From NCBI RefSeq assembly GCF_028890115.1, contig NZ_JARCJD010000018.1, positions 1 through 64,000 on the forward strand: 64,000 nt of DNA, given 5' to 3'. The notes under the pieces are model-generated. The model was given only the letters and a program-made list of their open reading frames with translations, searched no databases and was not told where the DNA came from. This stretch comes from Phaeobacter sp. QD34_24. GTDB lineage: Bacteria > Pseudomonadota > Alphaproteobacteria > Rhodobacterales > Rhodobacteraceae. Positions 17,602 to 26,390 of the stretch are shown one piece after another. Position 1 is the stretch's first letter. Every line of letters starts with the position of its first letter. The position numbers and the translations under genes were made by a program.

Positions 17602-19601
17602 TGGTCCGATGTCTCCTGTTGCGTGTCATCATCTGTCGGCGCGTCTTCCTCGGGCACCCCCTCAGGCGGGCCTTCCGGGGGGCTTGCCTCATCGGGGCTC
17701 TCTTCCAGGTCCACGGTGGCCGGCGGGTTTTCGGCGGCGCTGTCCAGCAAGGTTTCTTCCTGGTCGCTCTCGGTGGCGCCCGTCGTGGGCAGCATCAGGC
17801 GGAATTCGATGCGCCGGTTGGCTTCGCGCCCCTCTTCCGTGTCATTGGGGGCGATGGGAGTGCTTTCGCCATAGCCGCGCGCAACATAGGTGGAGGTCAG
17901 GATCCGCCGGGCGCGCAGTTCGTTCAGCACCGATTGCGCCCGCGCCTGGCTCAGGTTCTGGTTCATCTCCTCGCGGCCTTGGCTGTCGGTATGGCCCTGG
18001 ATTTCCAGCCGGATCGGGCCGCATTCCTCCAGGATCGCGGCGATCTGATCGAGGATCACGCCACTGTCGGCCTGCACCGTGGCCGAGCCGGGTTCGAAAC
18101 TGATCTTGCCGGCTTTCATCTGCACCCCGGCCAGTTCCGCCTGGCAGAGCTCCGGTGCCATGGGCTGATCTTCCGGGGCGGGGGGCTCTTCGTAGGTGAC
18201 GTCCAGCGCGTAGGTCTCTGCCTCGCCGAGCTTGGTCGACAGGAACCGGGCGATCTCTGCCGGGGCGTCCTCGCGATGGCTCATGCCGCGCAGATCCAGG
18301 TTGTCCGGGGTCACGGTCACGGCACCCCGTTGCAGGTAAGAGAGCACCTCAAGACCCGCCAGGACCCGCACCGGCCAGTCGGCGGGTAGTCCCTCGGCGA
18401 TCCGTGTGGCCGTGTAGACGTTGTCCGAGCCGAACCGCGCCCGGGCATAGCTGTCGGCGATGGTGCGGGTGCTGGCGTCGGTGATGCGCCCGCGCAGTTG
18501 CACCTGCCCTTCGGGGCTGAGTGTTGCGGTGAACTCCGGCGCCCCCGCTGCGGCGGCGGTCTCCGGCACGGGCAGCACCGCATGCAGGGCAAAGACCTGC
18601 GGCAGGGCGGTCTCCAACTCTCCCACCACTTTGTCAAACTGCGCTTCCGGGGTGCCTTCGGCGGCAACCAGGGTGATATCGGCATTGGCGATGGTGACAG
18701 ACCCCTGACCCAGCGCGGCCAGGCTCTGAATGCTGCGTTCGGCGGCCTCGGCCCATTTGGGCGAGGGAACCCCCATACCGATCACGCAGGTGGCCTCTCC
18801 CTCAAGTCCGGCGGCACGGGCGGCGGCCAGGATGCGGGTGCGGCTTTCTTCGCTTTCGGCAGAGCAGGCATCGAAATGGGCGCCGTCCTCGGAAATCAGG
18901 AACCGCAGGGTAAAGGGGGTGATCACCGGCCGCGGTGCCGCGATGTCCAGGTTGATGCGGATCTGCGGCGGTGCCATGCGGGCAAGCTGCCGTTCAAAGT
19001 TGCTGCGCTCGGCGACACTGTCGGCGATGGCCGTGATCGAAACCGCCCCCGCCGTGACTGAGATCTTGGCGCGCGGCAGCAAAGCCAGGGCTTCAAGCGC
19101 GAAACGCATCGAGGCTTCCCACTCTCCCGGCGCGGGGTAATCGGCGGCTTCCAGCAGATCGCGGACCTTCTGGCTGTCCTTCCGGGCCAAATCCTGCAGA
19201 TCCTCGACCAGGGCCTCGCGAGAGATGGAGAGCGGGATCAGGCCGCTGATCGAGATCCCGCTGTCATTGCGCAGGATCTCGGCGGAAAAGCGCGGTGGTG
19301 CCAGACCGGCGGCCGGGGGGACGGTGATGTCGTCAATCACCCGCGCCGCATCGACGACGCTGCCGACCAGGGAAATGGCGGCAAATCGGGTGGCCTCGTC
19401 CGGGGCGGTGCCCTGCAGAGTCACGCGCAGCCCGTCGGCGGTCACCTCGGCCCAGTGCATGCCGGTCACATCCAGGGTGCGGCGCACCTCACGCTCGCTG
19501 CCACGTTCCACGGCAGTGACGGCGAAACTGGCGGCCACCAGGCTCAATCCCGCCGCTGCAGCGAAGGAGAGGGTCGGGATCAGAAGGGACGACAGGCGCA
19601 T
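17598..19601 (-). CDS. OmpA family protein with BON-like repeats
   Basis: This 667-residue envelope protein has an N-terminal signal or anchor (LLIPTLSFAAAAGLSLVAASFAV) and several BON-like alpha/beta segments in the first 400 residues. Its peptidoglycan-binding OmpA C-terminal domain runs from about 500 to 635 (IQGHTDSQG, NLSQARAQSVLNELRARRI, GYGESTPIAPN, EGREANRRIEFRL). The last 35 residues are acidic and proline-rich. It likely tethers the envelope to peptidoglycan. The small coiled-coil gene downstream is coupled to it. Confidence 0.85.
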   Translation of the reverse strand: MRLSSLLIPTLSFAAAAGLSLVAASFAVTAVERGSEREVRRTLDVTGMHWAEVTADGLRVTLQGTAPDEATRFAAISLVGSVVDAARVIDDITVPPAAGLAPPRFSAEILRNDSGISISGLIPLSISREALVEDLQDLARKDSQKVRDLLEAADYPAPGEWEASMRFALEALALLPRAKISVTAGAVSITAIADSVAERSNFERQLARMAPPQIRINLDIAAPRPVITPFTLRFLISEDGAHFDACSAESEESRTRILAAARAAGLEGEATCVIGMGVPSPKWAEAAERSIQSLAALGQGSVTIANADITLVAAEGTPEAQFDKVVGELETALPQVFALHAVLPVPETAAAAGAPEFTATLSPEGQVQLRGRITDASTRTIADSYARARFGSDNVYTATRIAEGLPADWPVRVLAGLEVLSYLQRGAVTVTPDNLDLRGMSHREDAPAEIARFLSTKLGEAETYALDVTYEEPPAPEDQPMAPELCQAELAGVQMKAGKISFEPGSATVQADSGVILDQIAAILEECGPIRLEIQGHTDSQGREEMNQNLSQARAQSVLNELRARRILTSTYVARGYGESTPIAPNDTEEGREANRRIEFRLMLPTTGATESDQEETLLDSAAENPPATVDLEESPDEASPPEGPPEGVPEEDAPTDDDTQQETSDQ

Positions 19602-19662
19602 TGAGACAGCATTCCGCGAGAAGGTTGGGCATTGTCATACAGGCCCAGGCTGGTCGGTTCAA

Positions 19663-20625
19663 TCATGCGAAACTGGCTGCGGCAAAGAAGATGAGCGGAA
19701 TCAAGCCGGTATCGCGGTTGAGCCGGAAGAGTTGCAGCAGGCGTGGGTTGTTGTCTGGATCAAAGTCCCTCAGCTGCCAGGTCATGTGCCAGCCCATCGC
19801 CCAGGGACCGGCAAGCGCCAGCAGCAGGGTGACAAGGCTGGCGTCCTTGCGCGCGGCCATCACGACAGCAAGCGCCATCAGGCTGACGGTGGCCACGATG
19901 AAGCGGCGCAGCCAGCGCGGGCTGTTGTCGCCAAACAGGCGGGCGGTGGATTTCACCCCGATCAGCGCGTCATCCTCGGTGTCCTGATGGGCATAGATGG
20001 TGTCGTAGAACAGCGTCCAGGCGATGCCGGCCAGATAAAGGACCACCGGCGGCCAGGCCAGCGATCCGGTATGGGCCACCCAGCCCAGCAAGGCGCCCCA
20101 GTTGAACGCAAGGCCGAGAAACACCTGCGGCCACCAGGTGAAGCGTTTGGCAAAGGGGTAGACGGCGACGGGCAGCAGCGCCAGCACGCCCATGGCGATG
20201 GCGGCCCAGTTGAAGGTGAGAAGGATGGCAAAGGCCACCAGCGCCTGCAGCCCCATCCAGATCACGGCGCCCTTTACCGTGACCTGCCCCGAGGGGATCG
20301 GGCGCGAGCGGGTGCGCTCGACCGCGCCATCGAAATCGCGGTCGGTGATATCGTTCCAGGTGCAGCCCGCCCCGCGCATCAGCCAGGCGCCAAAGCCGCA
20401 GGCGACAAAGATCCAGGCGTCCTGCCAAACCGGGGTTTCATCCCAGAGGATCGCCAGCGCCAGCCCCCACCAGCAGGGGATCAGCAGCAGCCAGGTGCCG
20501 ATGGGCCGGTCGGCCCGGCTGAGGCGCAGATAGGGGCGGCTCCAGGCGGGTGCATGGGTGTCGACCCAATTGCCCTTGACCGCATCCGCGACTTGACCAT
20601 CTGGTGTTGGCGATTGCCCTTGCAT
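19663..20625 (-). CDS. ubiA: 4-hydroxybenzoate polyprenyltransferase
   Basis: This 320-residue integral membrane enzyme attaches the polyprenyl tail to 4-hydroxybenzoate in ubiquinone synthesis. The first aspartate motif is NDITDRDFD, the second is DTIYAHQDTEDD, and eight to nine hydrophobic helices are evident. The ATG at 20625 gives the family N-terminus, in which GNWVDTHAP precedes RPYLRLSRADRPIG. It is divergent from rsmE with only 12 bp between start codons. A polyprenyl diphosphate synthase that could supply the side chain is encoded at 60506-61504. Confidence 0.95.
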   Translation of the reverse strand: MQGQSPTPDGQVADAVKGNWVDTHAPAWSRPYLRLSRADRPIGTWLLLIPCWWGLALAILWDETPVWQDAWIFVACGFGAWLMRGAGCTWNDITDRDFDGAVERTRSRPIPSGQVTVKGAVIWMGLQALVAFAILLTFNWAAIAMGVLALLPVAVYPFAKRFTWWPQVFLGLAFNWGALLGWVAHTGSLAWPPVVLYLAGIAWTLFYDTIYAHQDTEDDALIGVKSTARLFGDNSPRWLRRFIVATVSLMALAVVMAARKDASLVTLLLALAGPWAMGWHMTWQLRDFDPDNNPRLLQLFRLNRDTGLIPLIFFAAASFA

Positions 20626-20637
20626 ATGTAGGACCTC
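20626..20637. promoter_or_regulatory. Shared bidirectional Shine-Dalgarno between ubiA and rsmE
   Basis: The 12 bp between the two divergent ATG codons contain AGGACCT, which reads as an AGGA-type ribosome-binding site for rsmE and, on the other strand, as AGGTCC for ubiA. There is no room for promoters, so each gene's transcript must begin inside the other gene. Confidence 0.6.
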
Positions 20638-21363
20638 ATGACTGCGAAGATCAGACTGTATGTAGAGCACCCCTTGGGGGCAGGGCAAACCATTCCTGTG
20701 GACCGCGACCAGGCCCATTACCTGTTCGGCGTGATGCGTCATGGGGTGGGGGGCAGGGTCGCCCTGTTCAACGGGCGCGATGGCGAATGGCTGGCCGAGG
20801 TTGCCGAGGCGGGCAAGCGTGGTGGCGCGCTGATCTGCCTTGAGCAGAGCCGCCCCTTGCAGATGCCGCCGGACCTGTGGCTGCTGTTTGCGCCGATCAA
20901 GAAGGCGCGTACCGACTTTATCGTCGAAAAGGCCGCCGAGATGGGTGCCGCGCGCATCCTGCCGGTGCAGACAGAGTTCACCAATTCCGAGCGAATCCGC
21001 CAGGACCGCTTGCAGGCTCATGCGGTAGAGGCGGCCGAGCAATGCGGCGGCACCTTCGTGCCCGAGGTCGCCGACCTGCAGAAATTGTCGCGCCTGCTTG
21101 ACCATTGGCCGGAAGTACGCCAGCTGATGTTCTGCGACGAGGCCGAGGTGGGCAATGCGCTGCAACTGGCCGCCGCAAGCCACAAGGGCGCGCCCTGGGC
21201 CATCCTGATCGGCCCCGAAGGCGGGTTTTCCGAAGCCGAGCGCAAGCGCCTCCATGCCATGGGGCAATCCCATGTGGTCAGCCTTGGCCCGCGCATCCTG
21301 CGGGCGGATACGGCAGCGGTGGCGGCAATGACCCTGTGGCAGCAGGCTCTGGGGGATTGGTGA
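20638..21363 (+). CDS. rsmE: 16S rRNA (uracil-1498-N3)-methyltransferase
   Basis: This 241-residue SPOUT methyltransferase modifies U1498 of 16S rRNA. An N-terminal PUA-like segment precedes LLFAPIKKARTDFIVEKAAEMGA. The knotted SAM site is formed by ILIGPEGGFSEAE and SLGPRILRADTA. The start is fixed by the AGGA sequence shared with divergent ubiA. Confidence 0.95.
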   Translation: MTAKIRLYVEHPLGAGQTIPVDRDQAHYLFGVMRHGVGGRVALFNGRDGEWLAEVAEAGKRGGALICLEQSRPLQMPPDLWLLFAPIKKARTDFIVEKAAEMGAARILPVQTEFTNSERIRQDRLQAHAVEAAEQCGGTFVPEVADLQKLSRLLDHWPEVRQLMFCDEAEVGNALQLAAASHKGAPWAILIGPEGGFSEAERKRLHAMGQSHVVSLGPRILRADTAAVAAMTLWQQALGDW

Positions 21364-21442
21364 TGGATAAGCGGGGCCGGGCGGCAAAACATCGGCGCGG
21401 GTTCACTGTGCCACTGTGCACAGGCAATGCGGAGAGCTGCAC

Positions 21443-21970
21443 ATGAGTTTCATCCGACCCGAGGCGCGGGCCACCCTGTGGCGCTGGCGTGAGCTGATCG
21501 TGGCGGTGCTGATGCTGCTGATCGGTCTCAAATGGGCCTACACATCCTATGGGTTTACGGCGGTGACCGGCTGGGCGCTGATCCTTGTGGGGCTGGTGCT
21601 GGCGGTGATCGGCGCGCAGCGGCTCAGGTTTCGACTGGGCGCAGGCGGACCCGGCATCGTGCAGGTGGATGAGGGGCAGATCGCCTATTTCGGCCCGCTG
21701 ACGGGCGGCGCGGTGGCCGCGTCCGAGATCGAGCGGCTCAGGCTTGATCACACTTCCAAACCGCCGCATTGGGTGCTGGAACAACCCGGTCAGGCACCGC
21801 TGGCGATCCCTGTGAATGCCGAAGGCCATGAGGCGCTGTTTGATGTGTTCGCCGCGCTTCCGGGCCTCAAAACAGAGCGGATGCTGACCGAGTTGCGCAA
21901 GGTCGGCGCTCACCTGGTCGTGATCTGGGAGCGCAGTCCAAGCCGCCCATCGAACCAAAGGCTGCATTGA
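21443..21970 (+). CDS. Small membrane protein, conserved hypothetical
   Basis: This 175-residue protein begins MSFIRPEARATLWRWREL and has two adjacent transmembrane helices (about residues 17-35 and 43-60). A cytoplasmic domain follows with VQVDEGQIAYFGPLTGG and a C-terminal LRKVGAHLVVIWER, suggesting a PH-like or strand-rich fold. The function is unknown. GGAGAG precedes the ATG at 21443. It lies between rsmE and gshA on the same strand. Confidence 0.7.
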   Translation: MSFIRPEARATLWRWRELIVAVLMLLIGLKWAYTSYGFTAVTGWALILVGLVLAVIGAQRLRFRLGAGGPGIVQVDEGQIAYFGPLTGGAVAASEIERLRLDHTSKPPHWVLEQPGQAPLAIPVNAEGHEALFDVFAALPGLKTERMLTELRKVGAHLVVIWERSPSRPSNQRLH

Positions 21971-22037
21971 CACCGGCGGCTTTTGCCCTCACTCCTGACC
22001 GCCGAAACGAGCGAAACAACAGGACGGAGTGTCCGGC

Positions 22038-23408
22038 ATGTCCATTCCCCAGTCCGGCGGCGGGCCGATCGAACGCCACGAACAGATGGCCGAATACCTG
22101 GCTTCCGGCTGCAAGCCGCGCGCCGATTGGCGCATCGGCACCGAGCACGAGAAGTTCGGCTATTGCAAGGACACGCTGAAGCCGCTGCCCTACGAGGGGA
22201 CGCGCTCGATCCTCGCGGTTCTGGAAGGGCTGCGCGACAGCTATGGCTGGTCGCCGGTGACCGAGGGGGGCAATCTGATCGGTCTCACCAAGGATGGCGC
22301 CAACGTCAGCCTGGAACCGGGCGGCGCGGTGGAACTCTCCGGCGCCCCGCTGGAGACCATCCACGAGACCTGCGACGAGGTGAACACCCACCTGCGCGAG
22401 GTGAAGGAGATCGCCGACAAGATCGGTGTGGGTTTCATCGGTCTGGGCGCCGCGCCGATCTGGAGCCACGAGGAAATGCCGCTGATGCCCAAGGGGCGCT
22501 ACCGGCTGATGAACGATTACATGACCAAGGTCGGCACCATGGGCCGCGCCATGATGCGCCGGACCACCACGGTGCAGGTGAACCTCGATTTCGCCTCCGA
22601 AGCCGACATGGTGCAGAAACTGCGCGTGGCGCTGGCGCTGCAGCCGGTGGCAACCGCGCTGTTCGCCAACTCTCCCTTCTTCGAGGGCAAGCCCAACGGC
22701 CAGAAATCCTGGCGTAGCACCATCTGGCGCCACCTCGACGATGCGCGCACCGGCATGCTGCCCTTCGTCTTCGAGGAGGGCATGGGATTTGAGCGCTACG
22801 TGGACTATGCGCTCGATGTGCCGATGTATTTTGTCTACCGCGACGGTCAGTACATCAACGCGCTGGGCCAGTCGTTCCGCGACTTCTTGAAGGGCGAGCT
22901 GCCCGCGCTGCCCGGGGAAACTCCGACGCTCAGCGATTGGGCCGATCACCTGACCACCGCCTTCCCCGAGGCGCGGATCAAGAAATACATGGAGATGCGC
23001 GGCGCCGATGGCGGCCCCTGGCGCAGGCTCTGCGCGCTGCCCGCCTTCTGGGTTGGCCTGATGTACGAGCAAAGCAGCCTGGATGCGGCCTGGGATCTGG
23101 TGAAGGGCTGGGATGCAGAGACCCGCGAGGCCCTGCGCGTGGGCGCTGCCGAAAAGGCGCTGCAGGCCGAGGTGGGCGCGATCAAGATGCACGATCTGGC
23201 ACGGCAGGTGCTGGAAATCTCCGAGGCGGGCCTCAAGGCGCGCGCCCGCGCCGGTGCAGGCGGAATGGTGCCGGACGAGACGCATTTCCTGAGCGCGCTG
23301 AAGGAGAGCATCGACAGCGGCAAGGTCCCGGCGGATGAGCTCTTGGAGCATTACCACGGCGACTGGAACGGCGACCTCACGCGCATCTACGCCGAATACA
23401 GTTACTGA
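22038..23408 (+). CDS. gshA: Glutamate-cysteine ligase (plant/alphaproteobacterial type)
   Basis: This 456-residue enzyme makes gamma-glutamylcysteine, the first step of glutathione synthesis. Family blocks are RIGTEHEKFGY, the strand preceding LEPGGAVELSG, MMRRTTTVQVNLDF and PMYFVYRDGQY. The ATG at 22038 has AGGACGGAG at good spacing. A GTG nine bases earlier is too close to that site. A U-tailed terminator follows. The plant-like GCS2 form is normal for alphaproteobacteria. Confidence 0.95.
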   Translation: MSIPQSGGGPIERHEQMAEYLASGCKPRADWRIGTEHEKFGYCKDTLKPLPYEGTRSILAVLEGLRDSYGWSPVTEGGNLIGLTKDGANVSLEPGGAVELSGAPLETIHETCDEVNTHLREVKEIADKIGVGFIGLGAAPIWSHEEMPLMPKGRYRLMNDYMTKVGTMGRAMMRRTTTVQVNLDFASEADMVQKLRVALALQPVATALFANSPFFEGKPNGQKSWRSTIWRHLDDARTGMLPFVFEEGMGFERYVDYALDVPMYFVYRDGQYINALGQSFRDFLKGELPALPGETPTLSDWADHLTTAFPEARIKKYMEMRGADGGPWRRLCALPAFWVGLMYEQSSLDAAWDLVKGWDAETREALRVGAAEKALQAEVGAIKMHDLARQVLEISEAGLKARARAGAGGMVPDETHFLSALKESIDSGKVPADELLEHYHGDWNGDLTRIYAEYSY

Positions 23409-23433
23409 CAGGAAACCGCCGAAGGATTGGAAG

Positions 23434-23459
23434 GGGGCGCCGCTGAGACGCCCCTTTTT
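23434..23459 (+). terminator. Rho-independent terminator of gshA
   Basis: The stem GGGGCG/CGCCCC with a 9-nt loop is followed directly by TTTTT, 26 bp after the gshA stop. Confidence 0.85.
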
Positions 23460-23521
23460 CCTGTTGTCTCGGCTCTTGCGGCGCCTGCAACGCTGGCGCG
23501 GGTGGCGCTGCCGCTTGCGGT

Positions 23522-24331
23522 CTAGGGCGCCTGATCAAGCCAGGGAACCACCGGCTGGCGGGCTTGGGCGTAGCCGGGGACCTGTGCATCCAGCCGGGCT
23601 GCAAGATCCGGCAGTCGGCTGACCGGCACCTTGGGAAAGAGGTGATGTTCGCGATGGTAGAACATCAGATAGGCGAGGCGGGCCAGGAACCCGCGCTGGC
23701 TCCGTCCTGCCTGTCCGGTCCTGGCCGTGCCCTGATGGGTGATCCAGACTGCAAAGAAGGCGGTCAGACATTGCGCCACGGCCATGGCCGCAAGGTGCAA
23801 CATCAGGAAACCAGCGCCGCTTGAGACGAAGAGCGCAAGGACCAGGGCAACCCCCAGACCATCGCGCAGCATCCGCAACCGCCATTTGCGACCGCCGCCC
23901 TGCCAGCAGTGGCGGATCAGATCGAGCGGAAAGCGCGGACCGTAAAGCAGCACGTCACGGGCGCTCATGTGGCCGCAGTGGCCTTCAAGGTCGCCGGGAC
24001 CCATGGCGTGGCGGTGGTGTTGCATATGGCTCCAGGCGACCGAGGAATTGCACCCCAGCATCAGAGCGCTGAGCAGATGCAACAACGCGATGTCAAACCG
24101 CCGGGACAGGCCGAGATTGCCATGGATCGCCTCGTGGTTCAGGCGCAGGGCACAGAGAAAGAACATGAAACTTGCCAAGGCGCCCAGGGGCCAGAGCGGC
24201 GAGGCATAGAGCGCCCAGGACAGCGCCAGCCACGGCAGCGGCAGGGTGAGTTCGATCCCCTTTTGCCATGGGCGCAGGTCCAAGAGGTCTTGCCACGGCA
24301 CGTGGACGGGAGCGGTCTCGCGGGGGTGCAT
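23522..24331 (-). CDS. Fatty acid desaturase family protein
   Basis: This 269-residue membrane protein has the histidine boxes of membrane di-iron desaturases: HEAIH near residue 66, HMQHHRH near 107-113, and REHHLFP near 234-240. Two hydrophobic blocks surround them (36-60 and 160-195). It probably introduces a double bond into membrane lipid acyl chains, although carotenoid-modifying members share this fold. It is last of three minus-strand genes that lie downstream of a GbsR/MarR regulator. Confidence 0.85.
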   Translation of the reverse strand: MHPRETAPVHVPWQDLLDLRPWQKGIELTLPLPWLALSWALYASPLWPLGALASFMFFLCALRLNHEAIHGNLGLSRRFDIALLHLLSALMLGCNSSVAWSHMQHHRHAMGPGDLEGHCGHMSARDVLLYGPRFPLDLIRHCWQGGGRKWRLRMLRDGLGVALVLALFVSSGAGFLMLHLAAMAVAQCLTAFFAVWITHQGTARTGQAGRSQRGFLARLAYLMFYHREHHLFPKVPVSRLPDLAARLDAQVPGYAQARQPVVPWLDQAP

Positions 24332-24352
24332 GTCTTTTCCTTTCTTCAGGAC

Positions 24353-24754
24353 CTATGCGGGGCTTGGGACAGGGGGCTGCGGGGCGGGTTGGGTCGGCCG
24401 AGCCGCAGTCATGGCCTCGCGGACCACGGCGCGCAGGGTGGCGACGGCATGGGTAAAGCCAAGGCCCAGGCAGATCGCGGCAAAGCCGAGGGCAGGCAAA
24501 AGGCTCGCGATGCCCATCGCGGGCAGCAGGCCCCGGCTTCCACTCGTCAGCAACGGGAGCGCTGCACCGATCAGCCCGACGCCGCCCACGGCGATCATGG
24601 CATAGCCGGTGGCGATGGTGACGCCCGCCGCCCGCGCGGCGCGGCCCGACTGCGGACAGTCGCCCAAGATGCTGGCGATCTTGAGGATCATCAGGGTCAT
24701 GGCGGTGACCATGAGAAGGGCAAGGGTGAGGTAGGTTGCGATTTGAAACAGCAT
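24353..24754 (-). CDS. Four-helix membrane protein, unknown
   Basis: This 133-residue protein is mostly hydrophobic, with about three to four transmembrane helices (residues 3-25, 42-62, 75-100) and a proline-rich C-terminus. A short loop has a single cysteine in ILGDCPQSGR. No family was recognised. Its position between another small membrane gene and a desaturase, 18 and 21 bp from its neighbours, suggests a membrane-lipid-related operon. Confidence 0.65.
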   Translation of the reverse strand: MLFQIATYLTLALLMVTAMTLMILKIASILGDCPQSGRAARAAGVTIATGYAMIAVGGVGLIGAALPLLTSGSRGLLPAMGIASLLPALGFAAICLGLGFTHAVATLRAVVREAMTAARPTQPAPQPPVPSPA

Positions 24755-24772
24755 GGTGGGGGTCCTTTCGGA

Positions 24773-25117
24773 TCAGAGGGTTTGTTTGTAGAAATCGCGT
24801 TCAAGCCGGGCGTAGAGCACGCCGCTGATGCAGCCCCAGACGGGGGCAAAGAAACAGCCGAAGATAAGGTAGATGCTGGAGCCGTCGACGTTGCCTTTGG
24901 TCAGGACAGCAATAAGAAAGATCGGCAGAAAGACTGCCAGATGGGTGACAAAGGCAAGCCAAGCCCAGTCGTAGGGCGTCACCCTGTGCTGTGCCATGTA
25001 GACCAACATCACCGGGATGCCGACGATCAGATAGACAGGCCCGCCCATTACGGTGGCAAAGGGCGCTATGATGGTTGGTAACCCGGCGATCCCCAGCAGC
25101 AGCGGCCCACCAATCAT
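24773..25117 (-). CDS. Small integral membrane protein, start uncertain
   Basis: At least 114 residues are encoded, with three to four transmembrane helices (TIIAPFATVMGGPVYLIVGI, WLAFVTHLAVFLPIFLIAVL, IYLIFGCFFAPVWGCISGVL). The frame stays open upstream through PFPLKAANRHLVDPVAFFIA, which looks like real protein, but no ATG, GTG or TTG precedes it before the likely promoter. The true start may be non-canonical, or the 5' end may be altered. The function is unknown. Confidence 0.6.
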   Translation of the reverse strand: MIGGPLLLGIAGLPTIIAPFATVMGGPVYLIVGIPVMLVYMAQHRVTPYDWAWLAFVTHLAVFLPIFLIAVLTKGNVDGSSIYLIFGCFFAPVWGCISGVLYARLERDFYKQTL

Positions 25118-25193
25118 GGCGATGAAGAAGGCGACCGGGTCTACCAGATGGCGGTTTGCCGCCTTTAGAGGGAATGGAGTTTTCTGACTTGCA

Positions 25194-25214
25194 GTTATTT
25201 CTGTTATTTGTGAA
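25194..25214. promoter_or_regulatory. Second GbsR/MarR operator-like site
   Basis: GTTATTTCTGTTATTTGTGAA closely parallels GTAATTTCTGTAATTTCAGAA at 25788-25808 in the regulator's own promoter. It lies just upstream of the small membrane-protein/desaturase genes, so the regulator probably controls both units. Confidence 0.5.
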
Positions 25215-25241
25215 ATCTTCGGGCAAAATTTTTTGGCGGAT

Positions 25242-25775
25242 CTAGTCGGATTTTCCGCCGGGCAGGAAACGCACCAGTTTCGATCCCATTTTCAGAACCG
25301 CCAGATGCACCGCGCGGGGCAGGCGGGAGAAGTCCATGTACCAGTCGTCGAACATCTGCATCACACGCAGGGTCTCGCCCATGCGCGCCTTGATGACCTT
25401 GGGGGTGTTGTCCTCTTCGGCCTCGGCCATGACCTGTTCCAGGGCGCGCAAGGTGGGGGCGAATTCGCGCTCGCGCCGGGCGTCCACCACCGCGTCCACC
25501 AGATCGAACATGTCGCGGATCGAGGTGAAATGATCGCGCCGGTCCCCCAGTTGCCGGGAGGATTTGACCAGCCCCTGCGCCTGCAACTCCTTCAGGCCAT
25601 TGGAGACATTTGAACGCGCGAGATTCAGCGTGTCGCAGATCTCCTCGGCCGTGAGCGCCTCGGGCGAGATATGCAAGAGCGCATGGATCTGAGCGACCGA
25701 GCGATTGACGCCCCATTTGGAGCCCATTTCCCCCCAGTGGAGGATGAAGTTCTGCATGGCGGGGGTCAGGTGCAT
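25242..25775 (-). CDS. GbsR/MarR family transcriptional regulator
   Basis: This 177-residue winged-helix protein has recognition region ALTAEEICDTLNLARSNVSNGLKELQAQGLV (about residues 40-70) and a wing GDRRDHFTS. Long C-terminal helices for dimerisation follow. GbsR-type regulators respond to osmolytes or membrane state. A palindrome overlaps the expected promoter, implying autoregulation. It precedes three membrane-related genes on the same strand. Confidence 0.85.
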   Translation of the reverse strand: MHLTPAMQNFILHWGEMGSKWGVNRSVAQIHALLHISPEALTAEEICDTLNLARSNVSNGLKELQAQGLVKSSRQLGDRRDHFTSIRDMFDLVDAVVDARREREFAPTLRALEQVMAEAEEDNTPKVIKARMGETLRVMQMFDDWYMDFSRLPRAVHLAVLKMGSKLVRFLPGGKSD

Positions 25776-25783
25776 TCGATTGA

Positions 25784-25817
25784 TCCTGTAATTTCTGTAA
25801 TTTCAGAAAATACAGGA
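25784..25817. promoter_or_regulatory. Operator palindrome upstream of the GbsR/MarR gene
   Basis: TCCTGTAATTTCTG (25784-25797) and CAGAAAATACAGGA (25804-25817) are inverted repeats matching at 13 of 14 positions around a 6-bp spacer, ending 8 bp before the start codon. The location fits autorepression. Confidence 0.7.
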
Positions 25818-25913
25818 TTGCGAGTCGTGTCAATGAAAAACGGCGGCAGGAAATCCTGCCGCCGGGTCTTGCGCGTCCGTGAGTGAGGTCGCGTTGGGGG
25901 AGGTGTCGGAACC

Positions 25914-26390
25914 TTACTGGTTCTGCAGCGCTGCCGGGTCCTTGTCGGCGATGTCGTCCCAGTTGGCGTCGGCCTTCTCGATGAAGCCCGCAACATCACC
26001 TTCCCAGCGCTTCTGGATGTCTTCCGCCAGGTTCAGGTACAGCTTGTTGTCGACGATTTTCCACAGGGTCGGGTCGCCGTCGAACTTGAAGCCCATGGCC
26101 GCACCGAAGGCGCAGTATCCGCCGTATTCCGGCAGGTAGGCTTCGGGGTTCTTTTCAAATGCAACTTTGTTTTCCTCGGAGGCGAAACGATACAGCGCCT
26201 CATTGTGCACCGAGGTGATTTTCCAGTTGCCGGGGGTCGGCTCACCAACGGTGAAATAGGCAACCGGGTCATAGCCCTGCAGCGCCAGACCGGTGGAGGA
26301 GGCATTGAGCTCAACGCCTGCCGCCATGGCCGAAGTCGCCAGGGCAACCGAGAGTGCAACGCCGCTCACGAGGGTCTTGAAAGTGTTCAT
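25914..26390 (-). CDS. YHS domain-containing secreted protein
   Basis: This 158-residue protein has a signal peptide (MNTFKTLVSGVALSVALATSAMA cleaved before AGVEL). Its YHS-like domain contains LALQGYDPVAYF, YRFASEENKVAFEKNPEAY and LPEYGGYCAFG. The family is periplasmic and often linked to metal handling, with unknown biochemistry. ATG 26390 was chosen because it starts the signal peptide. The first gene upstream is the divergent diguanylate cyclase. Confidence 0.85.
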   Translation of the reverse strand: MNTFKTLVSGVALSVALATSAMAAGVELNASSTGLALQGYDPVAYFTVGEPTPGNWKITSVHNEALYRFASEENKVAFEKNPEAYLPEYGGYCAFGAAMGFKFDGDPTLWKIVDNKLYLNLAEDIQKRWEGDVAGFIEKADANWDDIADKDPAALQNQ

